A model generated the notes under the pieces. That model saw nothing but the letters and a program-made list of their open reading frames with translations. It was not told the DNA's origin and did no database searches. Shown piece by piece: positions 52,951 to 64,000 of a stretch of 64,000 nt of DNA (position 1 is the first letter of the stretch; each line of letters opens with the position of its first letter). The stretch is taken from assembly GCA_963995525.1 (NCBI GenBank), contig OZ023206.1:65093790-65157789 (forward strand). The letters run 5' to 3'. Position numbers and translations under genes: made by a program. The DNA comes from Escarpia spicata. Taxonomy: Eukaryota > Annelida > Polychaeta > Sabellida > Siboglinidae.

Positions 52951-54640
52951 ACAAACAAACAGACGAAGGATGACATAACTCTACTTGTCGTAAGACTATG
53001 TTGACACAAAATCAAAAGATCAGTGTAGCCACGTTTTTAAGTCTTGAATGGAAATGTATAAGAGTGTGTAGATTAATCGATAACTATTGCCATACAAGAT
53101 AGTGTATCCAACCTTTGCATCTAAACTTTAAATCTAGGTTCGCGCAAAACTGGCTCGCTCCAAAAAAGGGTTGGCTCAAAGAAATATCCAGTTATGAGAA
53201 GCACGGACTTGACAGGATGTGAAACGAAACCTGTATAGTTGTGCAAACACCTGCTGAATGCCGACACAAGTATTATAAGCAAATCATTATTATTAAGTTG
53301 ACATCGAACAAGAAAATAAGCATCCTAGTGTATTCTATATGGTATGTGCACAAAACGAACAAACTGACAACCAATTGGCACAATATACTAGCCTGGGTTA
53401 CCATTACAATGGCGTCATGAAATGGCGACATTTTCTAAGTTCTTCATAACCGCCTGCGATATTAGAAGGGCGTTTTGTGCTATCCTTCAACCCCCCAAAT
53501 GCCTTTTTATGGCTGGTCTGATCATTTCATGTACAACGTTATTTTGACAAGACTGACACCAGTACGTGGCGAGGTAGCACGTAGCCAACACCTGGGTATT
53601 ACTTGTCTTCCAAAAGTTAATGTCATCCGGTAGGCAGGCTTACCCAGAATTCGAATAGAGATCGTGGTTGGCTCTCGGATTAACTATCAAATAGCAAGTG
53701 AATTAAAATCTAAACATTTATCGGTTAATACCGTGTTTTTTCTCTCGAAAACATTCAACATTTATGTTATATTGAAACAAGTCACACAATAAAAATTAAT
53801 AAACCGAAATTATATAAACTGTTTTTGATAATTTGGAAAATTTGCAAACAAAATTAATGTCCATGATTTACGCATTTATATTGATGTAATTATTGTGCAC
53901 TTACTTGGGCAGGCACAATCAATGTGTAGACATGCGAAGAGGGCGAAGTCGCAGATCTTCGGGGCCGACGGGTCGACGGCACTGCGGATCTCAGTGGACG
54001 AGCGATCATGGCGGCGGTAGTTCAGACTGACGGCTGTTGTGTTGCATGGATATTTATAGGGAGTGTGTTTAATGTTTTGGTGTGATGTGGTTGTGCGTAC
54101 TTACCTTGGGTGTGTGAAGTATTTGCAGTGCTGATCCGCACTACAGTCCCCGCAATCATACAAAGAAGGGGATATATTACGAAAATGTGTACACTAAATA
54201 TGACCGGTTAACCAAAACCCGAATGCCGACTAGCATCTCATGCAAAAGCTTCAAGTCTCAATATTTGATTTTAATGTTATTTCCTTGTTACATTTAATTA
54301 AGCCATTTACGTAAACCCGAACACTGACGTAATATTTAAATATTTCATTATAAATACATTTAATTAGACCCAACCACCATTATCTTAACAATTGTATAAT
54401 AAAACAAAACGAACGTATTCAAAATGTAACTTTACTGCCAATAATAATAAGAATCTATACACAACAATATTTACACAAATTATGTGTAGACCCTAGACCA
54501 TGGACACTGACAGGTGTCTCATGCATGGCGCACCTGACACCAGCACGATCTTGTTGAGCTCCAGACTACACACCGGCTCATGTTTTTGTCATGAATCAAG
54601 CCTTGTTACCCTGGGGAAGACTCTGGTCGTCTAGTCTAGC
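52951..54640. other. No confirmed gene, unit 2
   Basis: Counterpart of 21,084-22,770, with the same GC-rich patch at about 53,900-54,155. Confidence 0.4.
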
Positions 54641-54642
54641 CA

Positions 54643-54917
54643 CTATTCTTTTAGTGGCATGTTGTCATTCATAGAAGCGTTTAATTGTGACCTACTCCTA
54701 TTTCTAGGACAACTGCGACTCAGATGTCCTGTTGCCCCGCAGTCGTAACACCGGCCAGTGAAAGATGGTGACTCTCCACGATCTGGCGAATGCATGCGAT
54801 CTGGTGATTGATATCAGCTTGGTGATTGACTGTACCTCCTGATTTGAGGTTGACTAGTAGTTGACTGTCGCCCTCGATCTAGACTTTGCACAACTTGGAT
54901 TAGCCTTCTCAATATTT
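54643..54917 (-). pseudogene. gag C-terminus with CCHC zinc knuckle, unit 2 copy
   Basis: Counterpart of 22,776-23,050, with an identical knuckle at 54,709-54,750. Confidence 0.7.
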
Positions 54918-55517
54918 GTGTCGAGTCCTAACGAAATGAGTCACAAGTACAAATAAAAAAATATTGAGTTATATATACCGTTGGAAAGAGCATATAATCG
55001 GCTTTAATGTTACATATATTTTGGGCGTAGCGTAATCCTAGCTGAAGTTATGTCACAATGAATACACATGGGGTAGAAATGTTAAAACTGAGAAAAAGCC
55101 GTTTGAAGTTTTGGTACGTTTACTGAAAAGTACCTTAGTTACTCTGAACGGATTTCTTTGAAATTCTGCACCTTCTTAGATAGTGATATTCCTTTCAGTA
55201 TCTGAAAATATAAACAAAATATATGGGATATTAAAAAAGTTATGAGCAAAAGACTTTTCCATGTATACTAGTGGAGTGGTATGTTTTTACGAATTTTACA
55301 GCATACACAAAAACAGTCTGGTTTGTCGGGTAAATGCATTTATTTATAAACTGACATTGTTCTAATAAGTGAAGCTCATTGCTACAAACAAAAACAACAT
55401 AAAATTGCAAAAGAAAACTGCTGCAAGTTTATATGACTCACAAAACCAGTCAGAGAGTTTATTCTCATTTTCCCACACGGGCACCACCACGACCCCTGCG
55501 AGCACTGCCACGAGTTC

Positions 55518-57005
55518 TCAGATGCCTGGGTCGGAGAATGTGATGGCGAAGGTTGGCGACCTCGGCCACGTACACCTCCTCTGCGTGGTGTGGATGCGAC
55601 AGCGTCGGGAGCTGTGGAGGGCCCCGCCACGGGGGCAGTAGATGGCCCCGCCACAGGGGAAGCACTTCACAAACGGACGAATGTTTGTATGGAGGTAGTG
55701 TTGGCGATCGTAACTGAGGCCGGGTGGCTTGATGGTGACTGGTGGTGCAGAAGGCAGCAAGGCATCGCTGCAAACCACGAACTCGAAGCGCTCTTCGGGG
55801 CTGTCGCATGTTGTCTTTACAAAGACCACACCAGAGCTGGCCGCATCAAACCTGTAAACAGTGTTTAACACAGTTTAAATAATTGTTTATCCTCTTTCAT
55901 TGCATACAGGCATAATGTCATAATAGGCAAATATATTTTCCTTGGTTTTATATTAGACAAACACACACAAAAAGATGGATGCAAAACACCAATGTATCAG
56001 CCGTGTATACATGGGTCAAGTAACATTATTATAAGAGTCAAGTAACACAATTATTGTAATCATGTAAATAAAGTAACGATAAACAAACATTTTCTTATGA
56101 ACACACCAACTCACCTATGACGAGAACCCTTTATGTAAAGCTTTATTTAACATTAATTTCCTTTAATTTTCTGTTATTAAACGACTGATATTGTGGATAC
56201 TACTAGGATAAATAGATAGCATTGAATGTACCTGAAGTGAAAGTATTTCTTGATGCCTGGCAGTGCCTTGAAGTGGGGACGGAGGTGTGCTTGCCAGTCT
56301 GCCACAGGGACGAGGGAAGTGCCGTCTTCTTTGCCAACCAACTGGGTGGAATTCAGACAGGCGCTCCCATTCACCACAGACTCGAGCTCAGTCAGCGACG
56401 ATATTGCTTGTCGTTTGAATGCCCGCTTGAGAAGCCCGAAGCAAGCGTCAGGGGTAAACTTTGTGTGTCACACAACTAGAAAGTTGAGTGTGATGGACTG
56501 GTGGAGACCAATGGCGACCCTCCAAGCACAATACCACGGGACAAAATGGTTCTTGTTTTGTACAGTGAAGGTCGGCAGTGGTCTCACCCAGTCCAAAACA
56601 CTCAAAAAAGTAGTGTAGGTAGGACACAACAGCATTCGACCCCTTCGAAATGAGATGGGCCTCATCAATCAAGAAGTTCACCTGCTTCGGGAGCCCCTCA
56701 CAGCAGACCCCAAATATGCCACACTTCCTAGGAACCAGGAAGTACACGGGGTCTGGCTGGAGAGGGTCACTCGGCAGGTGAACTTGCTGCGCAAAGTCGA
56801 AACTGTAGTGCATCGAGATCTGCCGGCTGCAGGGAGCACTCCTGCTGAACTCCACCAGTTTCATCTCGCTGCAGGTCTGCTTGGCAGCTGTCACCATCCC
56901 GTTGTAGAATGTCCTAGCCATGTCAACAACTCGCATGTGTTCCTGTGAAATGCGACCAGTTATGGCAGGCACGTCCACAAACGGCAAATATAATTTCATA
57001 TGCAT
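55518..57005 (-). pseudogene. DUF7869-like gene, broken, unit 2 copy
   Basis: Counterpart of 23,651-25,138, with the same deletion and nonsense change. It retains KQVNFLIDEA, the residue I regard as ancestral, where unit 1 has KQVKFLIDEA. Confidence 0.7.
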
Positions 57006-57411
57006 TTATAAAAAGGCCAATTATACTAGTCCAGTGCCTTGTTGACGCACATTAAAAAACATTGCCATGACATGCAATAACATTTTATGTCCCTTTGAAA
57101 TGCGTAAAGTATCTGTTTGAGTTACGCCAAAAACATTATTGTAGACCAAAATTGAAATTTAGGCTACATTAATAATAGTAATAAGGAATTAATAAACCTA
57201 TCCTACTATCAGTGCAGTGGTGTATCAGTATGTCTGACATCATTCCTCCATATCACAGAAAGTCACAACTTTAATTTACTCTTTATGTCAAGCCGTGACT
57301 AACACCAGTTTAATTAAACTCATATCAGCATAGTCTGCTAGGTTTGGTTATAGTAACGATCAAATTAATTAGTAATCTGTCATGATCTCACCCTGATGGC
57401 CTGTTGGGTCC

Positions 57412-57617
57412 CGGATGGTTCGGCCCCTGACGAGTTCGGCCCACGCAGATGGATGGTTCGGCCCGGACGTTTCGGCCCACGCCGACGGATGGTTCGGCCC
57501 ACGTAACAAAAATCCGCCATGCAGGGTCGGATGTTTCGGCCCACGCAGACGTCGACGGATGTTTCGATCAACTTCACCGAAAAGTCGACGGGCGGTGTCG
57601 GATGTTTCGGCCCATTG
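57412..57617. repeat. TTCGGCCCACG repeat, unit 2 copy
   Basis: Counterpart of 25,545-25,750; no difference seen. Confidence 0.75.
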
Positions 57618-57771
57618 ATAATTATCAAAAGCAGCGGTTGCCTCAGTCCTGCCTCAGCCCACTGCGTTTGATTCGGCCCGTTGCGTTTGAAGATTGTTTT
57701 TGATGTTTCACAATCAATTACCTACCACCTCTTTAGTGTTTGTTGGTTTATTTATTTGAAGTCGCACTCTT

Positions 57772-58467
57772 ACCCGGGTTGCTTGTATGTGTGGTATTTC
57801 CTCTTTGTTTTTAATGCTGCCGGAACCGACTGGTTCAGACACTTATCATTCTCCGACGTTGTTGTTACATAGCGACCGACAGCCTGGGGTAAAGTAAACG
57901 TGGCGTGTACTAATATATCTTCCTCAAATGCAACCTGTCTCGCTGATACTGACATTATTCTACCAAGGACAGCCTGCTGATTGCTAATACTAGTGTTCAT
58001 CTCTATAAGGGCTTTCCTAATTGACCTTGGCTTCCTCGCACTGGCTGCTAACACTGCCCATTTCTCCCTAACACCTTTGGGGAACAGTTCTTCTGTGGCC
58101 CATTTGTCTATGGCAGGCTTTGTCTCCTGCTCATTTGTACCCCACCCAAGACGACATGTTGGACCCGATCTACACAATCTTCCTGGGATTCGTTCACTCC
58201 CTGTTTTATATCGTGGGTCTTCCTTTGTTTCAAATCTGCTCTTAAGGCATTTCATGAGCCTACGGTAATCATTCCGATCCTTGCGGGAGCGTGTTCATAT
58301 ATAATCAATGGCTTTGTCACGCAGGCATTCCTTTAGCTTCTGTAGTTTCCGATGACTACCCGAATGATACTGCTTAGCGGTGCCCTTAAACAGATACAGA
58401 AATGTTTCCCATTCTACAGGGTTCCCTGAAGATGTTGGTAATTTGGGTCCTGGGGGACTGTTTCGTC
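57772..58467 (-). pseudogene. Retrotransposon gag (capsid part), unit 2 copy
   Basis: Counterpart of 25,905-26,600, with the same internal stop. Confidence 0.6.
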
Positions 58468-58681
58468 AACAATGTCGTCTGTTCCTTTCTATGGATTCGT
58501 CAAATGATGCCGAATCAGAATTAATGTCAACAGAGCTGGAGAAAGAAGAGGAAGACATTGAAGATGAATCTTCGTCAGAATTTTTGGCGATTTTGCTCCA
58601 TTGTTATTTCTCTTCTTTATTCCCTTTTTGTTGTGTAGTGTGATATTGCAATGGGTTTTGTTATGTGTATAATGACCGTCG

Positions 58682-58882
58682 TAGTTGTCATGTGGGTGAT
58701 GCCTATCGGTTGTGTCGTGTGTGTGATGACTATGTGTTTTGCCATGTGTGTGATGCCCATCGGTTTGTGGTGTTTGTGATGCCCATCGTGTTTGTCATGT
58801 GTGTGATGCCCATCGGTTTGTGGTGTGTGTGATGCCCATCGTGTTTGTCATGTGTGTGATGACCATCGGTTTGTGGTGTTGT
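58682..58882. repeat. GT-rich 53-bp minisatellite, unit 2 copy
   Basis: Counterpart of 26,815-27,015; no copy-number change seen. Confidence 0.85.
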
Positions 58883-60224
58883 GTCTATTCTTCCCACTGG
58901 TTCGCGTTTCACACCGGCATGAGGAGTTGTATTAGTAGTAGGTTGCAGTGGGAAATCTTTGCTGCGTGCTTTTTGTCATAACAACCCCGATAGATCGGAG
59001 CTGTATATGCCGTCCTTGGGACGCGCATCAAGGATATATTTGTCATCAAAAGGATGACCCATTGATTTGGGAGGGCTCTTATACTCCATGTTCTCACTCT
59101 CTCACACTTCACATCTCATTTCACCACCTATCTCCTGTCACCTGCGTCTATTCATTCTGTGATTCCATTCTTCTATCTCTCTTCTCATTCTTTCTTTTCA
59201 AACCTGGCCTTGTTTGATCTCTCTCTCTCATATTCTTTGATTTTGCAATCCCTCTAATGGATTTTGCAATCCCTCCGATGAAGTTGATATTGTGCTCCCA
59301 TCCTTTCCAATTTATCTTTTAGCATCTCTTCCTCATTCTTACTAGAAACTATCGAAGTATCTCCTTCTATCTGGGGTTTCTCTAGACTGATCTGAGCTGT
59401 TTCAAGTTATCCCAAAAGTGTGTAGTAGCGCTCGTGACTGTCGCTAAGTTAGCAATTTCTATTTTATCTTTCTTCCTAAAATTAAATATCTTGGTAGCTT
59501 TTGTTGTGGACACCCCTGCTACTTCCATAACCTGTTATTTGTATAAGGTGATTGTAGACGTCTTGTTGACGTCTAGATGCGTGTAAATGTAAATATCAGT
59601 GTGTATATACGAGGTAAATGCCTATTGTTGAACTAAGTTAACCCAGCTGGACAAACGATTATACATCTCGGAACTTAAACCGAAGAAAATAAACAACTAC
59701 TAACGTGTTTGGGTGAGAAAGAAAGAAACTACTCAAATATTTACGATCACAAAATAATAAACCGTATCACGCCATATTTACGAGACAATTAGTCAGCGAT
59801 AGTATCCAGTTGGTAGGTTCGGGAAGCTAACAACACAGTATAGCTTCACATAACCCAACCAAAAATATAGTTACATTTATGTTGAAAAAGAATGTCATAA
59901 ACACGATAAAGTAATAAAGAACATGAACACAAGTTAAGATAGAATTAAACTACATGACAAACTGTCCACGATCCAAACACAACGACGTGGTTAAAGGGTT
60001 ACACCCAGTTCTAGTCTGCCGGTAGTCGCGTAGCAACTGACAGCGACGCACAACGTTAACTGAATGCGGTCAGCGGCCACGCCCAGAAACTGGTTATGAA
60101 GACGCCAAAATTTATTTACTAAATTTCTTATAGATCATCTTCTTTCCACTGTCCTCCTCTAGATTTCTGATAATTATGTGTGACATAACATTTCAAATAC
60201 TATTATTAAATAAAATATAAATTG
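58883..60224. other. No gene seen, unit 2
   Basis: Counterpart of 27,016-28,357. Confidence 0.45.
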
Positions 60225-61612
60225 AATAACATGATATTGTTTACCCTGCAATGATTACCAACTCATTACGCAATACTGCGACTGACGTATGTATTTTTAG
60301 TTTATTCAACAATAGTCGTGGACGGTTTTGTTACGTTACTTGTATGATCTGTATAGTATAACATGCTTTTAATGGCATGATAAAAGTCACCCAATTTATC
60401 ACAGCATTGTTGGATTACGTTGCATAGGTATGTCGTGACGTAACAAACGAATCGCTGTTTAACTGTGGAACTTAGTGGCGTGTGCCTATAATCCGTGTAC
60501 GATAGGCAAGTCTTGGAGCGCATGGGCGCAATGACTAGAGCCACGGACTCTCAAACGAGAGAACCAGGGTTCGAATCGAATGCTGCCGTGTTGAACCTTG
60601 GGCAAGTTCGTTCATTCTACATTGCTTCTGTCCAGTCACTTGTACGAATGAGTACCTGGCTATAGACAGTGGTGGATATGTGTGTACGAATAGTTTTCGC
60701 GCATTAATTGCAGCGTGAATGAATGCTTCCCAGAGAAGTCGAGATGTTGTTTGTTTGAACAGGTGCCAGGGAGTAAAGTGTAAAGCGCTTTGGACAGTCA
60801 CAACGAGTGGATACTGCGCTATATAAGAACCCACCTTTACCTTTACCTTATACTCTACGCTCAGTACGTTTTCTTTTACTAACTATTTGTACATTGCGTC
60901 ACTAGAAGTGACCGGTTGCGTACTATTGCCTTGCAATGTTTTGAATTTCTTCTAATTACGCGCGCATTAAACATTTCGTAATAAAACGTATTGACAAATA
61001 TTTTAAAGAATTGTTGAATTGTATTCGTATTTAGTAGACTACATCCTGGTTAGTTTTTTTTTAGTTGCCAATGGCGACTGATCAAACAACTAATATCCGG
61101 AAAATATACCTGTAGTGTTTTGAAAAGGGATATATTTCAGGATTCAACCAGGGCGGTAGTCCATTTATCCGGGATGAGTGTTATGCTACGCTTCATCAGA
61201 GAAGATAGAAAAAATACTCTGCAGATTGAGTACATAGACAAATCCACAAAGATAATCATGCAAGCCTGCAATAGTGTGATCTTTGGTTTCCCAATCCATC
61301 CAGAACATTTCAGTTTTAATTACATTTCAGTTTTAACTACATTTCAGTTTTAACGACATTGAAGATTGCGATTGAACGCAAATGTGTACAAAGTGTACAA
61401 TAGCGCCTTTGTTTTCGCAGTGTAGCCTTAGATGACGTAGAACACAAGGTAGCTGTGCTAGCTGAACAGTTATTATTTTGCCGTGTAAATGTGTTACGTC
61501 ACTTGTTCTACTGCAATTTGTTAACAATGGTCAAATTTAAAACACGACATTATACAATATGCTCTTGTGTCGACGTGATTGAACAATTTATGGATTACAA
61601 CTGTGCTTAAAA
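60225..61612. repeat. 1.4-kb dispersed block D, copy 3
   Basis: Counterpart of 28,358-29,745, nearly identical to it and about 85-90% identical to 1,003-2,402. Confidence 0.85.
60517..60849 (+). mobile_element. tRNA-derived SINE inside block D, copy 3
   Basis: Counterpart of 28,650-28,982, with the B-box-like GGTTCGAATC preserved. Confidence 0.65.
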
Positions 61613-62554
61613 CCAGACCCGGCAGGTAGATATGATTATTTTTTAATTTGTGCAAACAGTTCAATTTTTTCTATTCAATGAATGAAATGAGTCATACTGA
61701 ATAAAATATATCTTGTACTTTTTTAGCCACACCACCCGTTTCCATGGTAACAAACAAAATGTCCGCCATTTTCAGCAAATATTGGCAAAGTTGGGAACAC
61801 TGCCATTTTTTATTGAACCTATATATATTTATAATTTTTGCAAATCCATGTTCTCTATACATTCGTTTGTGCAATGACCAGAGCATTTTTTGTAATGTTG
61901 TGTTTTGATTTTTTAAATAATTTGTTAATAAAATTACAGAAAAAAACCTACTTTTTTGGCAACAAATATGGCTATACCTTTGAAACTCTTTATACTTTAA
62001 AAACACTTTTTGATCATTGCACACAGTAGAATACTCTGAATGTAACAATGAAACTTTTATTTGAATAGCATAAATACGCGCAGATATATCCTTTTTCTAA
62101 ATGCAGAAAACATGTTTTTGAGAAAACGGCTGTCAAAGATTTGTTGATCATAAATACTTCTGATACTTTCAAACTATGTCCCACATATATATTTCCTTTG
62201 GCATGATTATAGAAATGATTATCCTGAATATAACAATGTAACCATTATTTTGCTACCATAAGTACTCACAGAGACATTCTTCCTGCAAATTTGATACATG
62301 AACTACCGCCATTTTGGACAGATTTTTTGATAATGTCTTCTTGAATAAAGCTTTCATCATAATTCATCAATTTTTTTATGACACAAAATATGTCTTATTT
62401 GCAACTAATACTTATGTATTTTTCAAACTCTAATAATAAGTTGAATACAACACTTGAAACATTATTTGGCTAGCACAGAACATTACCTCTATTGCTTCAT
62501 TATTTTCAGAGATACTTCCTGCAAAAGTGGTACATGGTTTTGAGAAAGTTGTTA
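61613..62554. other. No gene seen, unit 2; AT-rich
   Basis: Counterpart of 29,746-30,687. Confidence 0.4.
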
Positions 62555-62556
62555 TC

Positions 62557-63832
62557 AACTGAACTGACAAAAGGAAGCGGTCAAGAGGGCCAACAGAGAC
62601 AAGAGGGCCAAGAGGGCCAACAACATCACAAAGGTCCACTGAACATCAGACATGTAACGTTCAAACAAATCCACCAGCCAGGTATAACGGTCCTTCGGCC
62701 TCCTCAGTAAGCGTGCATCTGACCGGCGCTTCTTGCGTGCCTTCGCACCTTCTCTCTCTGCACGTTCTGCCTTGGCAATGCGTAGGTGGTCGTGTTTCTC
62801 CGCAAACACCTGTGTCAACTCGTTTGCTTCAATTTCCACTAAATCCATGACTTCTGCAAGTTGAGATGCACCAGCAATGAACGACCCGACAGCACGAGCC
62901 GCTGCACACACGAGGCTCCGGTGACCATCAAAGACGGTCTTCGTACATCGGCTCCAGATGACTGAGTGTAAACACTCGTTGCTGTTCTGGGTCTTACCTT
63001 TCAACAGACGCTTTAGCAGTTCGGGTCGATCATGCGCTGATACACTGGAACCATGGCTTCGGCAACATCATGGGCCAGCGGGTGCTTGACGTGATCGGCA
63101 TAATGCGGAGTCTCCTGATCACTCGCTTCTGCTCGCTGGTAGAAACACCAGGAATCTTTGCCGCTTGGACATCGTGTGTGATGTGGGTCGTCGTCTCTGC
63201 TAACACAGTGAAAGAACGTTGCCCATGTTCGGTTGAGCATGTCGTCAACATATCCTGCACCAGCATTCAGGGCATACCTGTAATACTGCTACAGACCTTT
63301 GTGAGGCGACCCTCCCCACGCCCACCAAGCTTCTTCTCCTTCGCAAGCTTCAGGAGTGCAGTGCCCATGCGCTTGTGGACATGGCTGAGGCATTCCTCTT
63401 TGTCAATCGTGACACCGATGGTTCAAGGTCGACAACTGCCCTGTGCCCCTTTGAGCATCCCAGTATACATGAGATGGTGGCGGGACCACGGCTACTTGGC
63501 GGCCTCCATCTCCATGGCGTTGAAGCTGCCGTGAAAGTTGGTGCTGCAGTCATCTTGATGTTCTTCGTACTAAGCATCAAACGCTGCAGGGTCATCTGAA
63601 TATTGGTGGCGCTTCAGGCTGCAGCTATGACAGTACGTCGACAAGACAATGTAGTCGACGACCAGCCCTGTGACTACTTCGATCACACCTTGCATCGACA
63701 CGTGGCTACGCTTGCGCCATGTCCCATCAAAGCTCACCGTGATTGGCAAGCTTGGGCTGGTCCCTGGGAAAGTCAGGCTCCATCTCGTAGAGCATCGGTC
63801 GAAATTGACAATGTTGAGGTTTAGAAGTCACC
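62557..63832 (-). pseudogene. Mutator-like transposase, broken, unit 2 copy
   Basis: Counterpart of 30,690-31,965 with the same breaks, so it was dead before the duplication or the last homogenisation. Confidence 0.8.
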
Positions 63833-63865
63833 AGTGAGGTGAGTTGGCTGTGGACAAAGAGTGAC

Positions 63866-63972
63866 TGTGTGTGTGTGTATGTGTGTGTGTGCGCGCGCGC
63901 GCGCGTGTTAGAGTGAGTGAATATATATATATATATGTGTATATATATATATAAAATTATATATATATATGC
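63866..63972. repeat. Compound GT / GC / AT microsatellite, unit 2
   Basis: Counterpart of 31,999-32,105. Confidence 0.95.
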
Positions 63973-64000
63973 ATATGTAAACCCAAACACACACACCTAC

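Overview
This looks like nuclear DNA of a multicellular animal, most likely a marine invertebrate and perhaps a mollusc. The guess at the animal group is an inference from the repeat types. The support is one intron-split gene fragment (five exons of an ABC subfamily C transporter), large AT-rich non-coding stretches, long microsatellites, tRNA-derived SINEs, several LINE reverse transcriptases, Mutator-like transposase remains and retrotransposon gag remains. I see no operons, prokaryotic signals or intact cellular gene. Nearly all open reading frames longer than 60 codons are chance or repeat-driven; the clear exceptions are the ABCC exons and the transposon-derived frames.

The dominant structure is a tandem duplication of about 30 kb. 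Unit 1 runs from about 2,678 to at least 32,133. Unit 2 starts at about 34,047 and is still running at the end of the window. A 1.9-kb single-copy spacer (32,134-34,046), carrying an L2-type LINE 3' end, lies between them. Identity between the units is graded: about 90% at the left edge, 95-97% over the ABCC 3' exons, about 98-99% at 8-10 kb into the unit, and about 99.9% over the last 15-20 kb. Large differences between the units are: a 1.46-kb segment at 2,926-4,385 present only in unit 1; a 3.6-kb LINE with an intact 1,025-residue ORF2 present only in unit 2 (36,895-40,529); a 905-bp deletion in unit 2 that removes an ABCC exon; a 0.94-kb deletion in unit 2 at the end of a 51-bp minisatellite; and repeat-number changes in several satellites.

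Layout of a unit, left to right (unit 1 coordinates). 2.7-5.5 kb: degenerate repeats. 5.47-9.14 kb: minus-strand ABCC exons coding for the end of transmembrane domain 2 and most of nucleotide-binding domain 2, with a MITE, a CTG repeat and a 21-bp minisatellite in the introns. 9.46-10.95 kb: 51-bp G-rich minisatellite. 12.0-15.4 kb: a graveyard of at least three LINE fragments, then a long GT repeat. 17.57-18.52 kb: a foldback inverted-repeat element. 19.85-20.2 kb: SINE. 20.6-21.0 kb: LINE 3' end. 22.8-26.6 kb: a retrotransposon gag apparently split by a DUF7869-like transposon gene. 26.8-27.0 kb: minisatellite. 28.36-29.75 kb: a 1.4-kb block with an embedded SINE, also present left of unit 1 at 1.0-2.4 kb. 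30.7-31.97 kb: Mutator-like transposase remnant.

The main biological interest is the paired ABCC fragments. They share a glycine-to-cysteine change in Walker A, an apparent GC splice donor and a MITE inserted next to that donor. They then differ: the unit 1 copy has Asp in place of the Walker B catalytic Glu, while the unit 2 copy keeps the Glu but has lost, in frame, the exon with the adenine-stacking region. I see no exons for the rest of the transporter. The alternative that the two units are two haplotypes wrongly assembled in tandem must be kept open.
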